Of a stretch of 64,000 bases of DNA, positions 1-7,655 are shown piece after piece; positions within the stretch are counted from its first letter, which is position 1, and every line of letters starts with the position of its first letter. The notes under the pieces are model-generated. The model was given only the letters and a program-made list of their open reading frames with translations. It ran no database searches and was not told where the DNA came from. Source of the DNA: Actinomycetota bacterium. Its GTDB lineage: Bacteria > Actinomycetota > Actinomycetes > S36-B12. Both the position numbers and the translations under genes were made by a program. Location: assembly GCA_016870515.1 (NCBI GenBank), contig VGBL01000004.1, forward strand, positions 85,962 to 149,961, read 5' to 3'.

Positions 1-2
1 TC

Positions 3-320
3 AAGGACGTCGACGGCTATCGCCGTGTCGCTGGTCGAAGCGCAGCGCTCGGTTTCGATGGCAAGTGGGTCCTCCACCCGGGCCAGATCCATGCGGCCAA
101 CGAGATCTACAGCCCGCGCCAGGAGGACTACGACAAGGCCGAGCTCATCCTCGATGCCTACGACTACGCCACGTCCGCCCAGGGCGGTGCCAAGGGCGCG
201 GTCATGCTCGGGGACGAGATGATCGATGAGGCTTCCCGCAAGATGGCACTGGTCGTTTCAGCCAAGGGCCGCGCCGCCGGCATGCAGCGCACCAGCACCT
301 TCACGCCACCGGAGTCGTGA
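3..320 (+). CDS. mcl: HpcH/HpaI aldolase, malyl-CoA / beta-methylmalyl-CoA lyase type (C-terminal part)
   Basis: The window opens inside this gene; only the last 105 residues are present. The fragment reads GFDGKWVLHPGQI..A, the hallmark C-terminal helix region of CitE-like CoA-ester lyases (HpcH/HpaI family), which cleave malyl-CoA or beta-methylmalyl-CoA. The final part (MLGDEMIDEA...AKGRAAG) matches the lid region of this family. The TGA stop overlaps the GTG start of the next gene (GTGA at 317-320), suggesting translational coupling. The acyl-CoA dehydrogenase 650 bases downstream resembles those of actinobacterial ethylmalonyl-CoA clusters, so a role in C2 assimilation is inferred. The catalytic N-terminal barrel lies outside the window, so substrate specificity cannot be judged. 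Confidence 0.8.
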   Translation, partial: KDVDGYRRVAGRSAALGFDGKWVLHPGQIHAANEIYSPRQEDYDKAELILDAYDYATSAQGGAKGAVMLGDEMIDEASRKMALVVSAKGRAAGMQRTSTFTPPES

Positions 321-919
321 CCGGCATGCATCGCGCCGAGGCGGCAGCGGTCCTGGGGCTGGGTGACCGCCCAACCCCCGACGAGATCAAGCGGGCCTGG
401 CGCCTGTGGGCGCGAGAGGCCCATCCCGACTGCGGTGGGAGCGAGTCGGAGTTTGCCCGGCTCTGCCAGGCGCGCACCGTGCTGTTGGAGCCGCTGGCTG
501 GCGATCCTTACGTTGCATCCGACCGACCCGTCCCTCGACGCGCCTGGCGCGACGTCCTCGTGAGACCCGACTCACGTGGGGCTCTCCAGCTCGCGTGCCT
601 GTGCGCGGTGTCGCTCGTCGCCGTTCTGGTCGCTTCGTTCCTCCCCATGCCCTGGGGGCTCTCTGGTGCGGCGGTCGTCGCAACGGCCGCGTGCGTGGTC
701 ACCAGCCGTCGCCTGCTAGACGGACCCGACCACGGGCACGTGATCGTCGTGCGGAGCGTCGCGTGGATCACCATCACGGCCCTGCAGTGCGGCCTCGCCG
801 CACTCGTCGGAATTCCGGCCTTTGAGGCCCTTCCCCTGCTGGCGGTCCCTTTCGTCGCCTGCATCTCGCTGGTCAACCCGGGAGCCGGGTTATGGCGTCC
901 CGCTCGCCCTGCTCGTTGA
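317..919 (+). CDS. J-domain membrane protein
   Basis: 200 residues. Residues about 3-55 form a short J domain: an acidic/basic helix (DEIKRAWRLWAREA) followed by the HPD tripeptide that stimulates DnaK-type chaperones, then a second helix. The remainder is hydrophobic, with about four membrane segments between residues 90 and 195, so the J domain probably sits at the cytoplasmic face of the membrane. No Gly/Phe linker or zinc fingers, so it is not DnaJ itself. The GTG start overlaps the preceding stop as GTGA, which decides the start and places it in one operon with the CoA lyase. Its client or DnaK partner cannot be inferred. Confidence 0.72.
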   Translation: MTGMHRAEAAAVLGLGDRPTPDEIKRAWRLWAREAHPDCGGSESEFARLCQARTVLLEPLAGDPYVASDRPVPRRAWRDVLVRPDSRGALQLACLCAVSLVAVLVASFLPMPWGLSGAAVVATAACVVTSRRLLDGPDHGHVIVVRSVAWITITALQCGLAALVGIPAFEALPLLAVPFVACISLVNPGAGLWRPARPAR

Positions 920-963
920 GTTAACGTCCATTAGCATCAGGTGACCAGCTCGAGGAGGCAACG

Positions 964-2169
964 ATGCCACGTTTGGCGCACACCGAAGGACTCACCGATC
1001 TCCAGATGGAGATCCTCAAGGCCGTGCGCGACTTCGTCGACAACGAGATCCTGCCCAACGCGACGATGCTCGAGCACAAGGATGAATACCCGGCCGACAT
1101 TGTGGAAGGCCTGAAGGACCTCGGCGTGTTCGGCCTGATGATCCCTGAGGAATACGGCGGACTCGGCGAGTCACTGCTGACCTACGCACTCGTAGTGGAG
1201 GAGATCGCACGCGGGTGGATGAGCGTCTCCGGTGTCATAAACACCCACTTCATCGTCGCCTACATGATCATGCAGCACGGCACCGAGGAGCAGAAGGCGC
1301 ACTACCTACCCCGCATGGCGACGGGCGAAATCCGCGGGGCGTTCAGCATGAGCGAGCCCGGCTGCGGCTCCGACGTGTCGGCCATTCAGTCGCGCGCGAT
1401 TCGCGATGGCGACGACTACGTGCTCAACGGCCAGAAGATGTGGCTCACCAACGGCGGTAGCTCAACAGTCGTGGCCGTGCTGGTGCGCAGCGATGCCGAA
1501 GCCCCCGAGGGCGCATCGGTCTACAAGCGCATGACGACGTTCCTGGTCGACAAGCCGTCCGGTTTCGGCGAGGTCCGACCGGGCCTGACGATCCCCGGCA
1601 AGATCGAGAAGATGGGATATAAGGGCGTCGACACGACCGAGCTCGTGATGGAAGACCTTCGGCTGCCCGCGTCGACCATCCTCGGCGGTGAGCCGGGCCG
1701 CGGCTTCTACCAGATGATGGACGGGGTCGAGGTTGGCCGTGTCAATGTTGCCGCGCGTGCATGCGGTCTCGCGCAGCGTGCCTTCGAGCTCGGGGTCGAG
1801 TACGCGCAGCAACGCATCACCTTCGGCAAGCCGATCGCCGAGCACCAGGCCGTGGCCTTCCGCCTCGCTGACATGGGCACCAAGGTCGAGGCCGCCCATC
1901 AGATGATGGTGATGGCGGCCCGCAAGAAGGACTCCGGCGAGCGCAACGACCTCGAGTCAGGCATGGCCAAGCTCCTGGCCAGTGAGTACTGCAAGGAGGT
2001 CGTCGAGGATTCCTTCCGCATCCACGGCGGCTACGGCTACTCCAAGGAATACGAGATCGAGCGCCTCTACCGCGAGGCCCCCATGCTCATGATCGGCGAG
2101 GGCACCGCCGACATCCAAAAGATGATCATCGCCCGCAGGCTGCTTGAGGAATACAAGACCCGCGGCTAG
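964..2169 (+). CDS. acyl-CoA dehydrogenase, possible methylsuccinyl-CoA dehydrogenase
   Basis: 401 residues, normal length for a flavin-dependent acyl-CoA dehydrogenase, which introduces a trans-2 double bond into an acyl-CoA and passes electrons to ETF. Visible motifs: the FAD/substrate signature FSMSEPGCGSD around residue 120, WLTNGG near 160, the arginine-rich QQRITFGKPIAEHQ, and the C-terminal IHGGYGYSKEY plus GEGTADIQK, whose glutamate aligns with the catalytic base of medium-chain enzymes. ATG preceded by GAGGAGG supports the start. From memory, closely similar proteins sit beside crotonyl-CoA carboxylase and malyl-CoA lyase genes in actinomycetes, hence the methylsuccinyl-CoA suggestion, which is inference. 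Its stop shares CTAG with the convergent gene. Confidence 0.82.
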   Translation: MPRLAHTEGLTDLQMEILKAVRDFVDNEILPNATMLEHKDEYPADIVEGLKDLGVFGLMIPEEYGGLGESLLTYALVVEEIARGWMSVSGVINTHFIVAYMIMQHGTEEQKAHYLPRMATGEIRGAFSMSEPGCGSDVSAIQSRAIRDGDDYVLNGQKMWLTNGGSSTVVAVLVRSDAEAPEGASVYKRMTTFLVDKPSGFGEVRPGLTIPGKIEKMGYKGVDTTELVMEDLRLPASTILGGEPGRGFYQMMDGVEVGRVNVAARACGLAQRAFELGVEYAQQRITFGKPIAEHQAVAFRLADMGTKVEAAHQMMVMAARKKDSGERNDLESGMAKLLASEYCKEVVEDSFRIHGGYGYSKEYEIERLYREAPMLMIGEGTADIQKMIIARRLLEEYKTRG

Positions 2170-2864
2170 GCCGAGGCCGTAGCTCGCTTCCCCGACGTGA
2201 CCCGCCGGATCAGCCAGTCGATTCCCCAGAAGATCATGCACAGGACGAGGGCGAACACGACGATGCCGGCCACGTTGGTGAGCACCGTGGCGTAGCCGTA
2301 GGTGGCCACGTCGACGAAGCCGTAGGGATAGGCGCCGATGAAGGCTCCGCGGATGAGGGCAAAGACGAGCCAGACGATCGGAATGATGAGGCTCGCGAGG
2401 ATGATGCGCCAGGAGAACCATCCGCGCGGTCCGGCGACGAGCCACACCAGCAGCGACACGATGGGCGTTAGGATGTGCTGGAAGAGGTTGGTGATGACCT
2501 CGAGCCCCTGGAGTTGGGCGCTCGCAGCCAGGATCGCGTTATAGATGATGCCGGTGACCACGATCATCAGCAGCGCACTGAGCCGAACGGCGCGGAACCA
2601 GAAGCTGTCGCGGTCGGGGCGCACGAAGAGCATGGCCATCACGATGGCAACGAGGATGTTGGACCAGATGGTGAAGTAGGTGAAGAAGTCCAGGACGCGG
2701 CCGATCATTCCCTGACCGGCATATCCCAGTGAGGTCGGATTGGTGTTGAGGCTAGAGTAAGTGCCGAGCACGCTGAGGATGAAGGACAGGCCAACGCCGA
2801 GGGCGGCGAAGACCGCGTTGATGCCAAGTAGGGCGCGCTTCCCGGTGGGGTCATGTGTCCAGAC
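2166..2864 (-). CDS. Pr6Pr-type integral membrane protein (start uncertain)
   Basis: About 200-232 residues with six predicted membrane helices and the FTYFTIWSNILV motif typical of the Pr6Pr family of bacterial membrane proteins; the family has no assigned biochemical role. The C-terminus is short and basic. The start is a problem: between residue 1 of the first helix and an ATG at 3350 no ATG, GTG or TTG occurs in frame, and the first in-frame GTG (2771) would remove most of helix 1. The coordinate given is the GTC valine just before the conserved region and is only an estimate. The stop codon overlaps that of the convergent acyl-CoA dehydrogenase (CTAG, 2166-2169). Confidence 0.6.
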   Translation of the reverse strand, partial: VWTHDPTGKRALLGINAVFAALGVGLSFILSVLGTYSSLNTNPTSLGYAGQGMIGRVLDFFTYFTIWSNILVAIVMAMLFVRPDRDSFWFRAVRLSALLMIVVTGIIYNAILAASAQLQGLEVITNLFQHILTPIVSLLVWLVAGPRGWFSWRIILASLIIPIVWLVFALIRGAFIGAYPYGFVDVATYGYATVLTNVAGIVVFALVLCMIFWGIDWLIRRVTSGKRATASA

Positions 2865-2924
2865 GGTACGCCGTTCGGCGGGCTCGTGAGGGGATGTCGC
2901 GAGCGTGAAGCCTACGGTGGGGCG

Positions 2925-4352
2925 ATGGGCATCCGCCGAGACGACAGGCCCGGCCTGTCGGGGCTCTTCGCCGACATGGCGGACAACTGCGAGCGCCTCG
3001 GCGCGCCCACCTATGCCGATCTCGCGGGCTCGGTGGCACGTGATCCGGCCCGGTTTCCCCTGCTGGAGCCCTATGGCGACGCCCGCATCGGTGACATGGT
3101 GCCGCTGCGGTTCTTCGCCTCGGTACATCGCCTGGTGCTCGGACGCAAGGTGCCGGCCCTTGCGATGTTCTACGCGTCCGTCGGCGGAACACCCCCGATG
3201 AGCGAGCGCGCGCGGTTGATCTGCCGGGAGGCCTTCGCCGAGGCGGTCGATGAGTATGCAAGCGACATCGCGGAGGGCCTTCTGCGGTTTCCCCAGACCA
3301 ATGAGGTCGGCCGTACGTCGTCGTTGGCCGACATCCTCGGGCGTGTCCATCGCCAGTGGGGTGTACCCGCGCGCCTGGTAGAGATCGGATCGTCGGCCGG
3401 ACTCGCACTACGGGTCGATGAGCTCGTTGCTGCCGGGATCGTGCCCACTGCCGGACGCGAAGCGATGCCGCCTATCGTCGAGCGCCGTGGCTGCGACATC
3501 CATCCGGTGGACCCGGCCTCGACCGATGGCCGTCTCCTCCTGACGTCCTTCGTGTGGCCCGATCATGTGGAGCGCTTCGAGCGACTGCGGGGCGCACTCC
3601 AAGTCGCCGCGCGCGTGCCGGCCGTCGTCGTCGAGCAGGACGCGGTGTCCTTCGTGGGCGACCTTCGCCTCCGCGACGGCGAGGCCCTCGTGCTGTGGCA
3701 TTCGGCGATGTGGATGTACCTGCCGCCCGAGGATCGGGCGGCAATCGATGCCGAGCTGACCCGGCTCGGGGCGTCCGCGACCGCGAGGTCTCCGCTCGTG
3801 CACGTGGCTCTGGAGCCCGTGTCGGAACTACCGGGCGAGCAGCACGTCTTCCACCTGCGCGTCACGGCCTGGCCGGAGTGCGACGACGTGCCGCCCGGGG
3901 TGACGGTGACGATCGGGCGCACGCCGCCGAGCGGTGTGCCCGTCGACTGGTCCGTCCCCTGCGTCGGCGCGATCGTGCACGACGCTGAGGGGCGACTGCT
4001 CGTCATCAAGCGTGGCCGCGCGCCAGCCCGGGGGCGTTGGTCACTGCCGGGTGGGCGCGTGCACACGGGGGAGTCCTTCCGCGATGCGGTCGTGCGGGAG
4101 ACACTTGAGGAGACCGGCCTGCGTGTGCATCCCGTGCGGATGATCGGCTCGGTCGAGCGGACGGCACCGGACGGGTCGACGTACGACATCCGCGACTTCG
4201 CCGCCACGGTCGTCGACGGAGGGGATCCGGTGGCCGGCGATGACGCCGATGATGCCCGCTGGGTCGGATTGGCCGAACTGCACGCACTGCCGACATCGCC
4301 CGGACTGCTCGATGCCCTCGAGTCGTGGGGGGCTCTTCCGCCGGCGCCCTAA
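2925..4352 (+). CDS. DUF2332 - Nudix hydrolase fusion protein
   Basis: 475 residues in two parts. Residues about 1-345 match DUF2332, an actinobacterial family of unknown function that normally occurs alone (motifs FPLLEPYGDARIGDMVPLRF, VEIGSSAGL and LWHSAMWMYLP; the VEIGSSAGL segment suggests a methyltransferase-like fold). Residues about 345-475 are a Nudix domain with LPGGRVHTGESF followed by RETLEETGL, a nearly standard Nudix box, so hydrolysis of a nucleoside diphosphate-type substrate is expected. ATG at 2925 is chosen because the DUF2332 domain begins right after it; an upstream ATG at 2853 would add 24 unrelated residues. No partner gene is co-oriented next to it. Confidence 0.75.
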   Translation: MGIRRDDRPGLSGLFADMADNCERLGAPTYADLAGSVARDPARFPLLEPYGDARIGDMVPLRFFASVHRLVLGRKVPALAMFYASVGGTPPMSERARLICREAFAEAVDEYASDIAEGLLRFPQTNEVGRTSSLADILGRVHRQWGVPARLVEIGSSAGLALRVDELVAAGIVPTAGREAMPPIVERRGCDIHPVDPASTDGRLLLTSFVWPDHVERFERLRGALQVAARVPAVVVEQDAVSFVGDLRLRDGEALVLWHSAMWMYLPPEDRAAIDAELTRLGASATARSPLVHVALEPVSELPGEQHVFHLRVTAWPECDDVPPGVTVTIGRTPPSGVPVDWSVPCVGAIVHDAEGRLLVIKRGRAPARGRWSLPGGRVHTGESFRDAVVRETLEETGLRVHPVRMIGSVERTAPDGSTYDIRDFAATVVDGGDPVAGDDADDARWVGLAELHALPTSPGLLDALESWGALPPAP

Positions 4353-4426
4353 ATGCGCCGGGCGCGCGTCGCGGGCGGCTCGAGGAGGGCGATGAAGTCC
4401 TCCTTGCTGCCGGTGAGGAGATGTGC

Positions 4427-5953
4427 TCATGCCTCGGGTGACGACGAACCGGTCCTGCGCGTGCGGCGACGACGGCGCTTGGGTGCGTCGTCGCTCGAGC
4501 CCTCCGCCTTCGGTCTATTCGACTTCGGCCGATCCGACTTCGGTCGGCCGGACTTCGGGCGATCCGACTTCGGCCGGCCGGACTTCGGGCGATCCGACTT
4601 CGGACGATCTGAGCGCAAGCGCTCCTTGGGCTTGGGCTTCTTGCCCGTCTCGCCGATGTCTTCGAGTTCCTCGGCGGCGAGCCCGGCGCGCGTGCGCTCC
4701 CCCTCGGTGAGTCGACCGTTGGCATCGCGGGGGATGCCAAGACCGGTGTAGACGTGATCTGAGGTGGAGTAGGTCTCGAGTGGATCCTTGAAGGGCAGCC
4801 CGAGGATCTTGTCGATCATCTGCCAGCGCGCGACATCTTCCCAGTCGACGAAGGTAACGGCCACGCCGCTCGCACCCGCGCGTCCCGTGCGGCCGATGCG
4901 GTGCAGGTAGGTCTTCTCGTCGTCGGGGCACTCGTAGTTGATGACGTGGGTGACGCCGTCGACATCGATGCCGCGGGCTGCGACATCGGTGGCCACGAGG
5001 ACGTCGACCTTGCCCTTGCGGAAGGCACGCAGCGCCTGCTCCCGCGCGCCTTGGCCGAGATCGCCATGGACTGTCCCCACGGCAAAGCCGCGCTCGGTGA
5101 GATCGTCCATGATCTTCTGCGCCTTGCGCTTGGTGCGGGTGAACACCATCGTGAGGCCGCGGCCGTTGGCCTGCAGGATCCGGGCCAGGAGCTCGGGCTT
5201 GTCGAGGGGATGAGCGCGCCACACGTGCTGCTCGATCGCGTCCACCGTGGCGCGGTCGTCGCCGGGGTCCGCCGCGCGGATGTGGGTGGGCTGGGTCATG
5301 TAGCGGCGAGCCAGGGCGACGATCTGGCCGGGCATCGTCGCCGAGAAGAGCATCGTCTGCCGCTGGGCGGGGATCTGCGACACGATCCGCTCGACGTCTG
5401 GCAGGAAGCCCATGTCGAGCATCTCATCGGCTTCGTCGAGCACGAGCACAGCGACCCGCGCGAGGTTGAGGGATCCGCGGTTGGCTAGGTCGATCAAGCG
5501 CCCAGGGGTGCCGACCACGACTTCCACGCCCCGAGTAAGCGCGTCGACCTGAGGCTCGTAGGCGCGCCCACCGTAGACGCTGAGCACCCGCAGGCCGCGG
5601 TGCGAACTTGCCTGCTCGAGGTCTTCGGCGACCTGGATGCACAGTTCGCGCGTGGGCACGACGACCAGCGCCTGCGGAGTCGCGCCCGGCGCGTCATCGC
5701 GCGAGATACGCTGCAGCAGCGGGATGCCGAAGCCGAGGGTCTTGCCGGTGCCGGTCTTGGCCTGTCCGATCAGGTCGCGACCCTCGAGTGCGAGGGGGAG
5801 GGTCATCTCCTGGATGGGGAATGCCCGCTCGATACCGATATCCGCCAATGCCTGGGCGATGTCGTCGTCGGCGCCGAGATCTCGAAAGGTGGGGGCCTGC
5901 GTGAGGCTCTCCGTGCTGCTCAGTTGTGCTCCTGTGGGAGGGACCGCGGGCAC
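4427..5953 (-). CDS. rhlE: DEAD-box ATP-dependent RNA helicase
   Basis: About 508 residues. The Q motif, AKTGTGKT (motif I), PTREL (Ia), VLDEADEML (II), FSATMPGQ (III) and HRIGRTGRAG (VI) are all intact, giving an active RNA-unwinding enzyme. The C-terminal tail is basic and low complexity, with alternating RPKSD/RPKSG repeats and a lysine/arginine-rich end, likely RNA binding. Start is ambiguous: GTG at 5953 is given, but CTG at 5923 has a perfectly placed AGGAG six bases upstream; the long ATG at 6058 would run into the divergent gene. In mycobacteria, as I recall, rhlE lies beside the same ferritin-like gene. Role: RNA remodelling, possibly cold or ribosome related. Confidence 0.88.
   Translation of the reverse strand: MPAVPPTGAQLSSTESLTQAPTFRDLGADDDIAQALADIGIERAFPIQEMTLPLALEGRDLIGQAKTGTGKTLGFGIPLLQRISRDDAPGATPQALVVVPTRELCIQVAEDLEQASSHRGLRVLSVYGGRAYEPQVDALTRGVEVVVGTPGRLIDLANRGSLNLARVAVLVLDEADEMLDMGFLPDVERIVSQIPAQRQTMLFSATMPGQIVALARRYMTQPTHIRAADPGDDRATVDAIEQHVWRAHPLDKPELLARILQANGRGLTMVFTRTKRKAQKIMDDLTERGFAVGTVHGDLGQGAREQALRAFRKGKVDVLVATDVAARGIDVDGVTHVINYECPDDEKTYLHRIGRTGRAGASGVAVTFVDWEDVARWQMIDKILGLPFKDPLETYSTSDHVYTGLGIPRDANGRLTEGERTRAGLAAEELEDIGETGKKPKPKERLRSDRPKSDRPKSGRPKSDRPKSGRPKSDRPKSNRPKAEGSSDDAPKRRRRRTRRTGSSSPEA
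4520..4620 (-). repeat. direct repeats encoding the helicase RPKSD/RPKSG tail
   Basis: Short direct repeats of about 30 bases (gatccgacttcggccggc with small changes) are tandemly arranged within the helicase gene. They translate into alternating RPKSD and RPKSG units that form a basic, disordered tail. Copy number is likely to vary between strains through slippage. Confidence 0.8.
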
Positions 5954-6024
5954 CGCACCCTGAGGCGGGGGCGCCGACGCACGGTCTTCGTGGAAGAAAG
6001 TGTACCTCCCACTACGCTCCGAGC

Positions 6025-6708
6025 ATGACCGAGGATGCTGCGCTCGCGGACCCCGCATACCGCGCCGCTGTGATCGATCTGCTCGGCGTACTCGCCTACG
6101 GCGAGCTCATGGCCTTCGAGCGACTCGCTGCTGACGCGGCGCTTGCGCCGACGATCACCGATGAGGCCGAGTTGGCTGCGATGGCCAATGCCGAATACCG
6201 TCACTTCGCGCGAATTCACGATCGCCTGGTCGAGTTGGGCGCTGATCCCGCGCTGGCGATGGCGCCGTTCAAGCAGCCGCTCGAGAGTTTCCATGCCATG
6301 ACGGCGCCCAGTGACTGGCTGGAGGGACTGGTCAAGGCCTATGTCGGCGATGGCATCGGCACGGACTTCTACCGCGAGATTGCCATCTTCCTCGATCCGC
6401 AGACCCAGGCGCTGGTCCTCGACGTGTGCGCCGACCTCGGCCAGTCCGCCTTCGTCGTCGACCGCGTGCGCGCGGCCATCGAGGCCGACCCCCGCGTGGC
6501 TGGCCGCTTGGCCCTGTGGGCGCGGCGACTGGTTGGGGAGGCGCTGTCTCAGGCGCAGCACGTGGCCGCGGAGCGCGATGCGTTGACCGCGATGCTCATG
6601 GGCGGTGCCAGTGGTGCGTCGATGGACCTCACGGCGATCGGCGAGATGTTCAGGCGACTGACCGACGAGCACACGCGACGGATGCAGGCCCTTGGCCTGT
6701 CGGCCTAG
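6025..6708 (+). CDS. ferritin-like fold protein (MiaE-like)
   Basis: 227 residues, all alpha. Helices carry the E..H-type metal-ligand pattern of ferritin-like/MiaE proteins (YGELMAFERL; MANAEYRHFARIHDRL with E and H one turn apart; FYREIAIFL). Family knowledge: actinobacterial members are annotated as ferritin-like or tRNA-(ms2io6A)-hydroxylase-like, but the tRNA role is unproven. ATG at 6025 is chosen because a longer reading would overlap the divergent helicase promoter. It stands head-to-head with the helicase and shares a CTAG stop overlap with DUF3107 (6705-6708). This trio is conserved across actinobacteria, which suggests a shared but unknown housekeeping function. Confidence 0.78.
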   Translation: MTEDAALADPAYRAAVIDLLGVLAYGELMAFERLAADAALAPTITDEAELAAMANAEYRHFARIHDRLVELGADPALAMAPFKQPLESFHAMTAPSDWLEGLVKAYVGDGIGTDFYREIAIFLDPQTQALVLDVCADLGQSAFVVDRVRAAIEADPRVAGRLALWARRLVGEALSQAQHVAAERDALTAMLMGGASGASMDLTAIGEMFRRLTDEHTRRMQALGLSA

Positions 6709-6929
6709 GCGGCGCCGAAGCCCACGCGGCGCGAGGCCGACGGGCCAATCTCGACGTAGGCGAGGCGGTCGGCGGGGACCAGGACGCGGCGCCCCTTATC
6801 GTCTTCGAGCGCGAGCAACCCGCCGGCGGTGATCGCTGCCTGCACGGCCTCGGCGACCTGATCGGGGGTCTGGCCGCTCTCCAACACCATCTCGCGCGCG
6901 GCGTTTTGCACGCCGATCTTGACCTCCAC
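6705..6929 (-). CDS. DUF3107 small protein
   Basis: 74 residues, matching the actinobacterial DUF3107 family (EVKIGVQNAAREMVLESGQ at the N-terminus, then VLVPADRLAYVEIG, ending RRVGFG). No enzymatic motif is visible; function unknown. GTG start at 6929 is decided by GAGGAGG seven bases upstream. The protein sits directly downstream of the TetR regulator on the same strand, 53 bases apart, as in mycobacteria where its homologue accompanies a TetR gene. Its stop overlaps that of the convergent ferritin-like gene. Confidence 0.85.
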   Translation of the reverse strand: MEVKIGVQNAAREMVLESGQTPDQVAEAVQAAITAGGLLALEDDKGRRVLVPADRLAYVEIGPSASRRVGFGAA

Positions 6930-6982
6930 GGCACGGCCTCCTCGTCTGACTCGGTAGCGGTAGGCTAACCCAGGCGGGTGAC

Positions 6983-7618
6983 TCAGGCCGACGGCGGGTG
7001 TGACAGCGGGAACCCGCCGATGCCGCGCCACCCGAGCGACGAGATCAACTCGACGGCGGCGTCTCGCGGAAGAGCCCCGGGCTCTCGCAGCCAGTGGCGC
7101 GCAGCGATCTGCGCCATGCCGAGCAGTCCCGCTGCGAGCAGCTCGGCCTGAGTGTCGAAGAGTCCGGTGTCCTCAGCGATCACGCCGGCCATCAGGTGCG
7201 CGCACGCCGCGTCGGCGGACTCCAGGCGATCGCGGACCGCCGGCTCATTGGGCAGATCGCTTTCAAACACGAGTCGATAGGCACCGTCGGGGTCGTCGAC
7301 GAATGCGAAGTAGGCCGAGATCGCGCCGCGCACGCGCTGCTTGTTGTCGGTGGTCGATCCGAGGGCGTTGCGAAGCGACTCCAGCAGCGAGGCGATGCCC
7401 TCGTCGAGAAGGGCGAGGTAGAGGTCGAGCTTGCCCGGGAAGTGCTGGTAGAGCACCGGCTTGCTCACCCCGGCGCACACGGCGATGTCGTCCATGCCCG
7501 CGGTGTGATAGCCCTGCGCGACGAAGACCTCTCGTGCCGCTGCCAGGACCTGGGCGCGCCGCTCCTGGCGGGACAGCCGAGACGCGGGCCGGCTAGCTAC
7601 GTCATCGGCCGCGGTCAC
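6983..7618 (-). CDS. TetR family transcriptional regulator
   Basis: 211 residues. Residues about 15-65 form a TetR helix-turn-helix domain (RRAQVLAAAREVFVAQGYH, then AGVSKPVLYQHFPGKLDLY), followed by a helical ligand-binding domain. GTG start; the gene diverges from the alpha/beta hydrolase at 7656 across only 37 bases, so one operator could control both directions. The DUF3107 gene follows on the same strand. From memory this TetR-DUF3107 arrangement corresponds to Rv3208-Rv3208A. The ligand is unknown. Confidence 0.88.
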   Translation of the reverse strand: MTAADDVASRPASRLSRQERRAQVLAAAREVFVAQGYHTAGMDDIAVCAGVSKPVLYQHFPGKLDLYLALLDEGIASLLESLRNALGSTTDNKQRVRGAISAYFAFVDDPDGAYRLVFESDLPNEPAVRDRLESADAACAHLMAGVIAEDTGLFDTQAELLAAGLLGMAQIAARHWLREPGALPRDAAVELISSLGWRGIGGFPLSHPPSA

Positions 7619-7655
7619 CGGACCATGCTAGTGGCCCGCATGATCTCATGGAGCC

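Noticed and set aside
2868..3350. N-terminal extension of the Pr6Pr gene to ATG 3350
   Set aside because: The extension is antisense to the DUF2332 domain, non-hydrophobic and unlike any family start.
4353..4751. Plus-strand frame with repeated DFGRSDFGRPDFG
   Set aside because: It is the reverse strand of the helicase RPKSD/RPKSG tail repeats.
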